A stretch of DNA of 64,000 bases from Acanthaster planci (taxonomy: Eukaryota; Echinodermata; Asteroidea; Valvatida; Acanthasteridae): NCBI RefSeq assembly GCF_001949145.1, contig NW_019091429.1:115212-179211 (forward strand), read 5' to 3'. Below the pieces are notes generated by a model. The model saw only the letters and a program-made list of their open reading frames with translations. It had not been told where the DNA came from and did not search any database. This document shows positions 46,901 to 60,300 of the stretch, piece after piece; within the stretch, counting starts at the first letter, position 1, and every line of letters begins with the position of its first letter. The position numbers and the translations under genes were made by a program.

Positions 46901-49900
46901 ATAGCTTCACCATATCAGGATTATATTGTAATTGTTGCTAAGTTGAACTTGTCACATTTTAAGCCAAATTTGATCCCTGCAGTGATTCTTGAGATGAATA
47001 ATGTATTGCAGTTTAATTTTTTATTTTCTTTAGTACACTACAGACTGGTGAAACAAGTAAAAAGGAATCACACTGAGAAAAATGCAAGCAGATATTAAAA
47101 CACACAATATCAAAATAACAAAAGTAAAATGAACAAAACAAAAGAATACAGCAGAATGGAGGAAGAGGTGATCAGTAACTCTGCAAGGCTCTCCTTATTT
47201 CCACATAGGTAACATTAAAATTCTGAGCCCTTTAATTACAAGAATGTAAAATTACATGAACTGATAGGAATCGTGACAAATAGACAAACAGTATGCCAAA
47301 CCCGATTTCACACCACATTTGGAAAAACAAAGTGCTCAGTGATACTCGATCCTGGATGAAAAATCAATGCACATGCATCATTAGATAGCAAAAGGTTTTT
47401 TTCATTTATAATATGATAAAAAGCTTTTTGCTTGTGAAATATAGAGTTCTGTCATATGAATTCAGTTCAGAAGACATTTTGAACTTTCCAATAAACCTAT
47501 ACAAATTGCAATATAAAGTACAATAGAGTGATATGTGAGCCCCCAAAATTAAAGTTAAATAGACTCACCCTCTAATTCGATGGTCCATGTTTGAGAAATC
47601 CTACCCCTAATGACATCAGGGCAGTGCAGACTGGTTTATCTATATTCATGTATAAAAGATTTCTTCTCTCCCAGTATGTAACAAAGCCTTCTCTCATTTG
47701 CTATTTGTTTCCTTTCAATATTTAATATTTAGTTTCTGCTTCCTTTTCATTGTCATCTCTGTGTATTGTCCTTGTTAATGGTCCTCATTTCTGGCATCAG
47801 CTTGATGTACGACATAATTACACAATGCTGTGTTTGTCTAAGTGTTGTTTGTGTGTTTCTAATTTGGTTTTGGGGGTGTATTTTGCAAGTTATTTAGCAG
47901 TACAGTCTGTGCAGGTTATCCCATCTACAACTACAAGCCTTGGTTAATGTGAACATCCGTCCTATTCCACATGTATTACTATTTTTATTCCCCTTTCGAC
48001 TTATTACCCAATGCATTATTTTGTCACTGGTGTTACATTTTTTTTTCTGAAATATCACAGTTTTGTACTCTGTCTTGTTCCACTTGCTATTGGTTTACTA
48101 AAAAGAAGTCAAAATAAAGGTCCACTGAATTGAACTGAACTCTGGAAAACAGGATTCCTTTTTCTGAAACACCCTGTGACAGACAAATAGTGGCTTGTGC
48201 ATGGTGCAAATCCAGGATTTGCCATTGTTTTTTTCACCTCTCCCCATGGAGGACCCCTTTATGTCTACAGTATATCGCAACCTAAAACCTTTTTTCATTG
48301 AGGGTCATATTGCATAACAGAAACATAAAGTTTCTGTCGTGTAAGATTACCAAGAGTCGGCAGTGCAAACATTAATAAGGGGGGGGGAAATAAAATGAAC
48401 TTGATTCGTCTTAAACATACAGAATTGGCTGCATTAAACAGACATGGCATACAAACGTGAATGAAATTCTATAGGGCTGCCAGGCACCAGACTATTTCAT
48501 ATTAACAACATGCTTGATGATCCTGTTCTACGGTAGGACAACAGGTAGCTACGGGGGCGCACTGCTTAATAACATGGAAACGAGGTTAAAACGATACCTT
48601 GCATTACTGGTAACTATACCCAGCAGCTGTCCAGTCCTGTGACAGAAGAGGGCACCCCCACTTGCCCCAGCATGCACTGCACAAGTTGACTGCAACAAAA
48701 TGTCCATGATAACATCTCTAAATGCCTATGCAAACCAAATTGACAAGAGCTGGGACAAGATCAAGAGCTCTCAAAAATGGAACTATGCAGAGGTTTACGA
48801 ATGACCTGAAACATAATGATGTCAAGCATTTTCTACATGTGTGCTTTCCTGTGAGGCTTGATGGATTGTGTCCCATCTCACTGCCATAGGAAAGCACACA
48901 TGCAAACAAATATCACATTATGTTTCAGGTCTGTTTGAATATTTGGTAAGATAATGTAGAGTAGCCAATAATTGATTTAAAAAATTGATGTAAAAAAATT
49001 AAGGTTTGGCGCACCTTTTTTGAAACTATGGATATATAACATACTCAACAGGGTAATTCTACAAATTAGGGGTCCATTTTTTTCGTGTCACTGTCACATC
49101 AGAAGTTTGATTTTGTAAGTTCAGAACATATCTTCTAATTTCCAAGAGTAATGAATTAATGTAAATTACCAGTACCTGCCAAACCAATAAAATAGTTTGA
49201 AATCAGTTCCGGTGATATCTCCACGTCAAAAAATAAAGGCAAGATGTAACAGGGCCACAAGAATGTCACATTTGGACCCTATTTTCTGGAAGTACCCATT
49301 AGCAAAGATGAACATTTTTGGTGAAACTAAATCAGTATCTGAACTTGTGTGTCACGCATGGAACTATGCTCAAGAACTGTGGACGGTGCAGTGTGATCCC
49401 TTCATGAGAGCTCCAGTGAAAGAAATATGTTTCATATAGGATGCATTTATCTCAAAGGGCCCATTGTAATGTAGTTCTTATTAACAAACCTTGTCTCACA
49501 TAATATGACTTTCAATTTTAATTTGAAGGGCATTCTGGTACATGTACTTTTTATTTTTACGCTGCCAATTTCCATATTTATGAGCAAAAATGAGCACTTA
49601 TCCGAGGCAGAAACCTCAGTGCAACAGTTTAACTTCTGCACTAAAATTTGACGGAGCTTTAGATATACATGTATTTTTCTTCGGTAAATTTTGTTTACCT
49701 GAGTAATTCCTTGTTAATGATAGTACAGTACATGTAGGTCAGTGCCCAGTTCCCCCCCCCCCATTTTTTTCACTGAAATAGGGTTGGCGTTCACAATTTA
49801 AACTGAATCACTCCCAAAGGCATACCTGCCAACCTGTCGTACTCCTTCCTGAGGTCAGGCATCACCGCATAAAAGATTAGAATTTTAAATGAACTGAGGG

Positions 49901-52900
49901 CTCATTTAAATACCTTTTAATGTATTGTGTGGTACTGCCTGACCTCAGGAAGGAGTATGATAGGTTGGCATGTCTGCAAAAGGCTGAGTGTCTTCCCATA
50001 ATTGCATCACATCAAAAGCACCCTCATTTGTCACGAAAAGCAGGGAAAAGTTTACCTTACTTAAAAAGTGCACTTAGTCATGGACCATAATCAAAGACAG
50101 ATGTTGGATGGTGTCCTTGCATTTGAGAGATGGAGAAAAATGTAAAAAACTTGTTTCCAAGTAAAAGTTTTTTGGTGTGTAGGTTTAGCTTTCATTGGAA
50201 TGAGTACAAGTCCACAATGATTGTCAGCTTAACAGCAGCTGAAATGTACCTAAAAAAACGCACACCAAGAATAACATATTGCCAAGTGTAGAACATTAAC
50301 GTACGCTGGTAATATGCTGTAGATAGGATTCGAATGACATGCCTTTCCACTTTAAAATTGACATTAAATGTCCTAATCTGATCATTTTTTACAGCGTTAT
50401 GCATACTTTTCCAAGAGAGGTCAAACTGACCAAGGAGGATTAAATTTTTAAGTGCAGTATTGTTTGCATAAGCACATGTTGCAACGTGGGTTAACTATGG
50501 ATGATTACATGTACATCTTTTCCTCTTTAACCACTTGGTGCCGGATGCTTTGAAAAATGCAGTGCACACATACCTGTCAATTTCAAGATTTTCAGTTTTC
50601 AAAATTCGTTAAAAATTCATCATTTCATTTAATGGACGTTTACACCCACGTGAATTACTGTCTGGTGGCCCCTCTAGTCTGACAGACAAAATCTTTTGAT
50701 GCCAGAGTATTTCAAGCAGGCCTACAGCCTTGTGAAAAAAGCCCAGATTGTGCGGTGTTATGTAAGTTTCTTTTATCAAGATGTATTTTTGCGTTGGGGA
50801 GATGTTAATTATATATAACGGGTTTGCCCTTACGTTGGGTAAGGGCAAACCCGTTATATATAATTAAGTTTCTTTTGTTCTCGAAATCGGCACAGTGCAC
50901 TGCTGGCGTCTTTTCAATACGGGCCAGATTAGCGTGCAGCGGTGCTGTATCGCTCACTGCTGGAGCCCTGGAGAGCTTTTGTCCCCGGTGGTAATCTGCT
51001 TGCGCTGAATGCCACAAACAGTGGTGTAATCTTTCAAAACAAGGACAGATTTCCTTGGATATTGACAACTGAACAAATGTTGACAATCCCCAGCAGCTCA
51101 GTCTTTTGTGCCAAGCACGGTCTTTTGTTACAAGGCCCAGCTCTTTTGTCCGGTTTTGGGCTCCCCGGGTTCGTGTTTAAAGCCTAGGTGCTCGACCACG
51201 GGTCCCCCGGCAGCAAGTGGTTAACATGCTCTCCCTCTTTCTCAACAGCCCTATGTACTGATGACATATCAAAGTGTTCACCGTTGTACATTGATAGGAT
51301 AGAATGGGCGTCATCAGTGTACACATTGCTAAGCATATGAGAATGATTATCTCTGCTTCAAAAAGGTAGTTGTTTATTGTAACCATCATTTGAATTTTCC
51401 AGGGAAATTTTCCTCCAAAATTGGAAAGGGAAAGATTACGCATTGCACTTTGTTGTGATCCAATGTAACTTGAACATTGTGCTATTTCTCCAACATGTAC
51501 ATGTACTTGTTGCATAGGAAAACTTTTGTTGCCTACTTTAGTCATATTTTTCAGCCCAACTCCAACCAGAGTATCTGTGTTGCCTGTTGCATGCAATTTT
51601 TAAGTGAGGACTCAAAGAAAACTGCATTTTATTTGACTTCCAGTGAGAGCCACCTAAAAGGTGAAAAATGGAAGGAAATGAATATACTTCAATAAAAAGG
51701 AACAAATTTCAGTGTCATTTAAACCAAGTTTTTCGTTGGAATTGGAATTACAGGCCCAATTCCTCAAGCAGAAACATCTATGAAGCAGGCCACCACATGC
51801 ATAAGGTTGGAGCCAGAAATAGGTGCATCTTCCACTGAAAATCCCGACCAAATGATGGCTATGACAAACATTCTGCAATGACCCTATTGTGTTTCTTATA
51901 GCTGTGCTGTACTGTGCTTACTTGGAGCATTACTGGAGTACTGTTGGCTGTGTTGACCTTTGACATGACCCCCAAGCTGACTGATGGTGAAAGGTCCAGT
52001 TCTGGAGCAAGCAAAGCATGGCCCACCATGATTACTGGCTGACCTGTGGTCAAATAGTATTGAGGGATACTGTTAAACAGATTACACTTTAAAATCAAAA
52101 CTTTTTACCAATGATTACTGAATAGTAAGTAGGGTAAATAGAGAAAACTATTCAGATTAGCATCTGAAGCAGATTGGCAGTCAGTTATCTGATGTCACTT
52201 TAACTGCAGTGCAATTTCAACCACATTTATGAACTTAGTGGTTGTAGATGAATGTGCATGTGTCCGTGTGACTAGCTCACCTGAAACCATGGAACTGGAC
52301 AACTACATTATCCTTTTAAGTTATATTGTGCCCATCACATGTGTAATGTAGTCAGCAATGCATGCTCAGTACTCTCCACAAGTGTCCTGCTTAATAGTGC
52401 AGATGTCTCATCAAAGGCATGTTTTTTTAAAAACTACCATAAAACCTGTGATATTTTATGGGGCCAAAAATGAAATTCCCAATTACAGTCAAAAAGTAGC
52501 TTGAATTAGGAATGTCACAGATGTGACTACTGTCTTGGTGCTAGGTTTTGCCCCCCAGCCCTCCATGGTCCAATCAACACAAAGGTATTTGATACGTGGT
52601 CATTTCTCAGAAAAGTTTTTACAAAAAAACAAAATTTTTGGTAATTATTCTCAGTGGCCCATTGTGTGAAACTGANNNNNNNNNNNNNNNNNNNNNNNNN
52701 NNNNNNNNNNNNNNNNNNNNNNNNNNNNNNNNNNNNNNNNNNNNNNNNNNNNNNNNNNNNNNNNNNNNNNNNNNNNNNNNNNNNNNNNNNNNNNNNNNNN
52801 NNNNNNNNNNNNNNNNNNNNNNNNNNNNNNNNNNNNNNNNNNNNNNNNNNNNNNNNNNNNNNNNNNNNNNNNNNNNNNNNNNNNNNNNNNNNNNNNNNNN

Positions 52901-54360
52901 NNNNNNNNNNNNNNNNNNNNNNNNNNNNNNNNNNNNNNNNNNNNNNNNNNNNNNNNNNNNNNNNNNNNNNNNNNNNNNNNNNNNNNNNNNNNNNNNNNNN
53001 NNNNNNNNNNNNNNNNNNNNNNNNNNNNNNNNNNNNNNNNNNNNNNNNNNNNNNNNNNNNNNNNNNNNNNNNNNNNNNNNNNNNNNNNNNNNNNNNNNNN
53101 NNNNNNNNNNNNNNNNNNNNNNNNNNNNNNNNNNNNNNNNNNNNNNNNNNNNNNNNNNNNNNNNNNNNNCATGATAGGGTACCCCGATATCCCACCCTGG
53201 CGTGAAACGGTGAGGATAACGTATAATGCAGGAAACACACTGATCGAGTTTTAAAATGGGCAAGAGTAGCAGAAACACAGACTTGCTGCTGCTGTACAAG
53301 TTACACTCGCTTTCTGCTTGAACTGCAACACGATAAAATAACTTCAAAAACAACAGGGCTGTGTCCATTACCTTGTGTGTATGACGTAGCCATTCTTAAT
53401 CCAGTGATTCTATAGGCCTCTCTCAATGCATCCAATTTTTCCTCTAGTTTTAGAACAGCAAGGTCAAAGGGTGAGTTGGGGCTAGTAGTATACACAACTG
53501 TGGCATCTTCCCAGTGCAGATATGGGCAGTCAATCCGAACACGAACTGCAATGAGAAAGTATCTATATAACTATATTGAGTTCAGAGAAGAGCAACACTT
53601 CCATGATTGATGAAAATCAACAATAAACATTGCCAATGGCCTATCCAAGTGTATTTGAAGTGAGAAAATGCAAAGCAGGACTGAATTCTTTCTATTGTAA
53701 ATCAGGAAGTAAACTTGCCCAAAAGGTTTTTTCAGATTCATTTCATGGGTTCTGACCAAGGTTCACCGGAATAAATCCCTGTCTTCTGAGTGGTAAATTG
53801 TAGATCATGTGACATAACTTTAATATCTGGCATAATCCACAACACAATCATGAGGCAAGTTTGATCAAGGACCACTGGTTAATTAGTAGTTGGTTCATGA
53901 TGTACCTAGCACATGTGCAGTGAAGTGGAAGTGCGAACGACCGCTGTCCCATCACTAGGCCAAAGGGGAGAAAAGGTGTTAGCAGGAAGGCCAAAACAGC
54001 AAAAATAAAAGTGAAAATGGTTATTTACGAGTGGTATACAGTTCTTCTGTCTTTTTTTTTTTTATAATTGGTCCTCTCTGCAATGTGCTATTAAGTGTGA
54101 TGCATGGCAACCAATGATACAACCAACCTCGATATAGACTGGTCGCAACTAGTTGACTAAAAGTTTGACCCTTTAGCTCTGACTGAGGGGCATAAAACTG
54201 TACTCATTACCGTGGTGATCGGTTGCTTTATGCACCACATGACGGCAGGTGAGAATGACACCCTTGTCTGCGTTGATCAACACACCAGATCCCCACACAG
54301 TGCTAGCCTTGATTAGAACAACAGACTTCATGCACTGCTGAACAACGAACAGTGGTCTAC
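43939..54360 (-). CDS. TYSND1: TYSND1 catalytic exons (trypsin fold, His/Asp/Ser triad)
   Basis: Exons 5 to 10 encode the C-terminal protease domain. Exon 54211-54360 has TVWGSGVLINADKGVILTCR then HVV, placing the catalytic His at residue 431. Exon 53372-53545 has NSPFDLAVLKLEE, catalytic Asp468. Exon 51922-52043 carries TPVMLQ leading to the active-site strand. Exon 48598-48689 has CAVHAGASGGALF, catalytic Ser549 in GASGG (GSSGG in human). The human triad is His372/Asp408/Ser481, so spacing is kept within a few residues. Exon 44925-45019 provides MDSGASFPHVNFSIPW and the last exon the tail to SKL. All three residues are intact, so the product should be active; the domain resembles DegP/HtrA-like trypsin folds without a PDZ domain. 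Confidence 0.93.
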
Positions 54361-57300
54361 CTGAAAAATGAAACAAATGACGGGAAAGCCATTACAAATC
54401 TCACATGCCAGTGGTGTTACACTAGATTTTGTCAGAAACTTTAATTTATTTTTAACCCTGATCCTCCCTCCAAAGCCACAAGAGGTTCAGGTGGATTTTA
54501 TGGGATTGAGGGAGCTACAAGAAAATATTGCCCAAGATTGAACAATTTTGTGCCAATTGAAGACCAGTGCAATATTGTCAGAGTGAATAAACCGTGTTTT
54601 TGTATCTAGGCATCTCATGACATTAGTATCAATCACATCAGGCTGGTGATTCCAACAGCCCAAGCAAATTGATTTGGATCACTGAAGTGAATATTCAAAT
54701 CCAATTGTTAGCTGGTTCACCATCCAAATTGCAGATGTTGGCAGTTCAGAAATGTTTCAAACACTGGAACAACATGATAGTGCCTGTACGAATAACCTAC
54801 AACCATGACAACACACGTGCCCAATATTGCTGTACACTGTTCACAGGTTAACAACAGCAAGTTTCCACACTTTTAGTGAAGAGCAAATACTCAGGACAGT
54901 ATCAAAATACTATTGTCCTTATGCAAGTACTAATACTGTACTCCTCCCACAGCAACAAAATACTCAACAATGAACCGGCCTGTTATTCCAACAAGGCATG
55001 CCCAATACAAGGCTATTCAGGAAAAGCTATGTGCGATAGTTTGTCCTATTAGTGCAGCCATACGTCGACTCGTGTGTTTTCTCCCTGAAAGACCTTGGCT
55101 TTTTGAAATACTGAACTAGCTCATTATGGGCAACTGTGATGTGGGACATGATGTTTGAACACTCCAGGGGCGCATACCATCCCAGGTGAAGCAGAGGGTG
55201 CCATGCATCCCAAAGGGTGATAAAAGCATAATATCCCACATAGTCAATAACTGTTTTGTTACACATGTATCCTTCTCTGGAATTCTTTGTGATATTCCTC
55301 ATAAAGTGTCTTGAATTAATTGGAGTGTCTTTGTCCACTGCTGCACAGAAAGTTGTATGACAAACAAAAGCTTCTGAGCATTGTTGTACTGGTTTGTGTT
55401 GATTGCATGTGTCTCGCTTGAAATCAATATTTTCTGGTCTTAAAAACCATTTCTGCAGAAGCATCTGCACGTGCCCTCAGGCTTAGCAGTCATTATGCTG
55501 AGGAACTTGAACAAAACCCCCCAGAAAATTTCAAATGAGCTTCAACTATTGACAATAATACTGCAGTGCTCCACCAGCTGATCATATTGTAGGCTGGTTT
55601 ACCAGTCCCACTGAACTTCACTCTTCTTAACTATACATGGGCAAAAATAGCAGAGGTGCCCAAAGTGTCCCTGCATCATGGTTTGGACTGTGGGGTAGGA
55701 ACAAGTCTATGGTGTCATGATGCACACATAGAGTAAGTCTAGGAAAAGATTATAGTTTGAGCTGAGTCCCAAAAAGAATTGTCTGGAAAATCTGGTAGAA
55801 CATTGGGAACCAGGCCCTGGAGCATGGTCACACCACTCGTTATTATTAGCTCTCACTGTGAAGGGAACCCATTCACAGGAAAACAATGGTACAAAATGTC
55901 ATGAATGTCATGAAAATTGCAGTTAATCCCAAAGCAAAATGTAACGATACAATTTTAAAAACAACTTCAAATACTGTTGTTCAAACATGATGTACAAAGC
56001 ATATTCCTACTGAAAAAACATAACTGAAAAGCAAATAACCAGGCGATGAACTATAATTTGCTCCCAAACAAGCACAATGATGAGTGTCCACAATTTTCAT
56101 TACCCGGTCACATGATTATTTGGAGCCAATGAAAATACAGAATTCAAGCAAGAGGTATAACAATACAATTATTCTCATGACGCAGAAGCCTGAAATGAAT
56201 ATATGAAATCCAGAACGCTTTGATGTATTTCCACCACCTTGATTAGGTTTGCATTCTCCTTGCCAGGAGGGAGGTGCAGAGGTGACTTTCTTGTGGGTCA
56301 GGGAATCTGTGATGCATCTCAGGGAGTCCAGGACTGCTTGAATGGAACAAACAAGGGTCAGACCAATCCATTCGTTGTTTTTCCAGCACAGTGGGGCAAC
56401 TATGATACCTGCAAGCACACTAAAAGAAACATGGAAAACAACATCCTCAATTGGATACACCTTTTGTAACCACTTGTGGTGTAACAACTGGTGGTGAAAT
56501 ATAATGACAAGTTTGCTTATAGTAAGACAGATTTATTAAGTCAATATGCTACGTAACTTATGTCTCACATGCATGTAGAAACGTTTGGTACAGGTATATA
56601 TGTTCTTCTTGCTTTCAAATTAGGTCCAAGGTACGGAAAGTAGAGCTAAGGACAAAGGTGGGCTTTGTAGGGCCCTGTGCACGCATCAACTCATATGTAT
56701 ATGACACACAAAACAGCAGAGGGACTGGGTTAACAGTGCTTACCCTTGGGTTACAAATTTCCACTGGGCTAACATCCAGAAATGATTCATGCCTGTGAAC
56801 AGGCATGCCCACTCTTGTTTGAATGAATAAGTAGAGCCCTTATTCTTACAAATTTGCTAATCCCTTTTGCTGTCAAAATTAGATGGAGCAAAATTCACCA
56901 GTTAGTTTTCACATTAAATTAATGGACAATAATTTTTAATTTCAAAAGAGATGTCACTCTCGTCTCAATCCATTTTGCTTCCACAATTGTACACATAAAG
57001 AACAGGTTATGGAGTGCTTAAGACATTGTAAAAATGTGAAACCACGAAGCAGCCACTGCTAACGTGACGGTAACTTTCTGGACCCCTCGACTGATGTGTT
57101 TTGCGTCATACGTTGTGTTTACCTTTCTTGGTGATTTCTTCCAGGCTTTGTCAGATACATGCCTCCTCCTTCAGATCCTGGAATGCATCGTGCATCTGTC
57201 ATAATGAGCTGGTGCTTGGGGCCGGCCACATTACTGACAATCCCCTTACTGATACTGTTGAGAAAGACAGCAGGACAGGTAGAACCAAATGGGGTTGTAT

Positions 57301-60300
57301 GCAGACAGACGGGATCTCCTTGCTGTAGACAGAAAGCATCTTGAAGTGTGCGGGACCTGTGAGTCAGACAAGATCAGTATTTAGTTAAAAAGTCAAACAA
57401 TGGCTATGTCTTACAGTCCAATATTTTTGGAGTCTGCATGTAAGCCTGATGATAAAGACAAAGAGCAGGAATGCTTGGATGAAAGCATGAGTGTTAAATG
57501 GCTACCGGTATATTGACTGAGTACTTAAATGGTTGGACAAATAAACATTTTGACCCAAAGCTTGACACTGTTAGACGTAAAAGGATGGATATTTGTATGA
57601 CAGGATTCTAATAAATTTGTAATTTTTTCCCCAAGCCTTCAGATGAGTATACAGTGTTTATTCATATGTTGGTAGAGGGCAAATGCCTAATGTAAAAATC
57701 AACATATGCTGATGCAAAAATGACTTCTTACAATAATCTTATCTGCTACTAATCTGACTGAAATTGGCTTCACGACCCCAACAAACTTAGTCGTTGAGAG
57801 GTAAAAGATGTCTGCACAAGTAAACAGAAGGTGCTCGGGTCCAGTCCCACCCATGTAAGCTTGCGGATTTTTTCACAAGCCAATTGACAGTAATCAGAAC
57901 ATGTATATGGCAAACGTTTTAAAAGGGCAATCACTTGATGTAAAATTGACATCTCCCTGATGCAAAAGTACACCTTATAAGGATTCAGATCAGTTCATGT
58001 CTTTTTCAAATACTTGAAGTTCTAATACACATTTTTACCTTAATATTATATTTCTTGCCCAACCCTAATAGCCCATGCTTTTATCTTTCAGGGTTCTATT
58101 GAATATACTACTGTTTATCAAGGCCCTTCCAACTGTAGCGTTGATGGTTTGGACTATCAGGACAGCAACGGTCAAATATACACGCATTTAGGTTAGCATT
58201 GCTCTAGATGAAATGAAAATGCTATAGTCAAGTTTACCAGATGGCATTGGAGGGATGGCCCAGTGGACACGGATTATCCTTGCTATCTTGCAACTTCAAC
58301 AGGGCAAACCAACTGATGAAATTCTCCCTAGGTAAGTTCCTGGAGACAGAGCTCAACCCAAAGGGCTCTACGCACTGGCCATTTGGAGAGTCCCTCCCTG
58401 AGCCTGATCTCACTGTCGAGTCGCCTGCTTGACCACTCTGCTCCCTTTGGCCTTCTCCGTATTCAGTGTACTTCCAGCCGTCTGTCTCCGGGATGATGGC
58501 CTGAAGGAGGTTGTGAAATTCTTGGCACTTCCAAAGTGAGATCAGCTGGGCTTTTCTGGTCATAGTGCTGACACCGGATTGCTTGTGACTGGAAGTATAT
58601 GTAGGACTGTGCTTGGTAGCAGAAGTTGCTGATGAAGCAGGAAGAACTGCAAGATGTGACAGGACCTGCTGTGGTACCGGTAGGATGACATCAATGTGCA
58701 CATTTTTCATCACTTCTGTTGCCGTGGAGTACCCATGGCTCTCTATAGGTAATATTAACAGCACCAAAACCATGTACACAAAAAATGTGCGTAATACGTT
58801 GTCAGTAATTTTTTCCAAATTTGGAATCAAATTTTCAAGCAAGATTTTATTCATTACTATACTCAAGGGCATACACATGGGTAGTGTTGTGCTGTTCAAC
58901 CGGATGGCATACACGTGTACATGATAACACATTTCGGCTATGAGCCGGTTCAGTATTTCAAAGAAGCATGGTCATTCGAGAACACAGCTTGTGAGTTTGT
59001 TTCTGCATTCAATTGGGAACCCTGAACAATAGAGGACAATAAGATCCCCGATTGACAACTATGTACAAAACATATGGGTGGTCTTCTAAAAAAGTTAAAG
59101 TACAAACAAAAGAGAAATAGGGGGTCCCCAGTTGCAGGCAAATACACACTTCTGTGAGTTGGTGTATGACAGCGCTGATAGGGCCGACATCATGCAATTG
59201 TACTGCTTTTCCTGAATGATTTTGGGCATGCCCTGTCTGAATTCAAAACTGCCTCATTTTTGTTCTAGAGGCTAATTTTATAGCCCTGAAACAGAAATCC
59301 TGTGAGCCATTACTGGTCACTGTAGATGTTTTGAGCATATAAACCAAATACATAGATCACTTTGCAGCAGTACCGGTACATAAGGGTGTATAAAAGATGG
59401 CAAGCTATGTGTGAAATGTTGCATAAACCCTGCAGAAGCATGACTCTCAAGGGTTAGCATTTTGTGGTGGCATATAGTCGTGAAAAAAAGTGGCTGCTGT
59501 GTGTACATGTTCGTTTCTTGCTGTATATTTTAAAATACAGAGGCCAGCTCATTGCAAAATAACACCATCCACCACACGTGTGGATCCAAAGACAGGCATA
59601 CTGAGGTTGGTACACCCAATTTATTAACTAATAAGTGTGAGCAGAAAATATTTGCATCCCTACTGGGTAAAAGAAATTTCTACTACAGGGTACCTACTTT
59701 TCACTGCTGGCTTGGAGTAGATTCTAGATGTGCCTATCAGAAACTTTCATTCTGGACAGATGACTGACACAATTCTTGTCCAGACTATCTCAAATCAATC
59801 CAATGTATGTTTTTCAAACCTTGAAAAGGTCTTTCCTGATGATTTCAATTCACAAGCAGAAGAGGAGACTGACCCATTTTTGAAGATGAATGGAATGTAC
59901 GGTGAAACTGGTAATGATGTTCTTTTTACATACATGTGTCTTTCGATTTTGCAACACTAGAAGAGAGAGACTGGTTACAGGTATTTCACACAGCGACCTA
60001 GATCTGGTAACTGGGGAGCTGTATCTTTTTACATAAGTTTCCCTATTGTAACAATGCTCCACCTTTGACATGTGCAGGAAGATAAACCAGTAGGCAATTT
60101 TGTAGGTACATGTATTTTATTGAATTTTTGTAGTCATTTTGGTCCTTTGGGGGAACTAGTGCATGGTAACAGTAACACTCAAGAAGTACAATGGACTAAA
60201 GTCAATCCGGTTTGTAAGTGACTTCATCACAAAGGCAGAGGCACCATGATTTGCAGGCTCCCATTGGACGACCACTGATGTTGGGCGTTAACTTCCGGTT

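Noticed and set aside
52527-53368. Reading frames spanning the second N run
   Set aside because: Same artefact; the real exon 53372-53545 lies outside.
56409-56419. Acceptor TTGCAG at 56409 for TYSND1 exon 4
   Set aside because: It leaves a phase mismatch with exon 57123-57356; the upstream TTTCTTTTAG acceptor at 56420 restores the frame.
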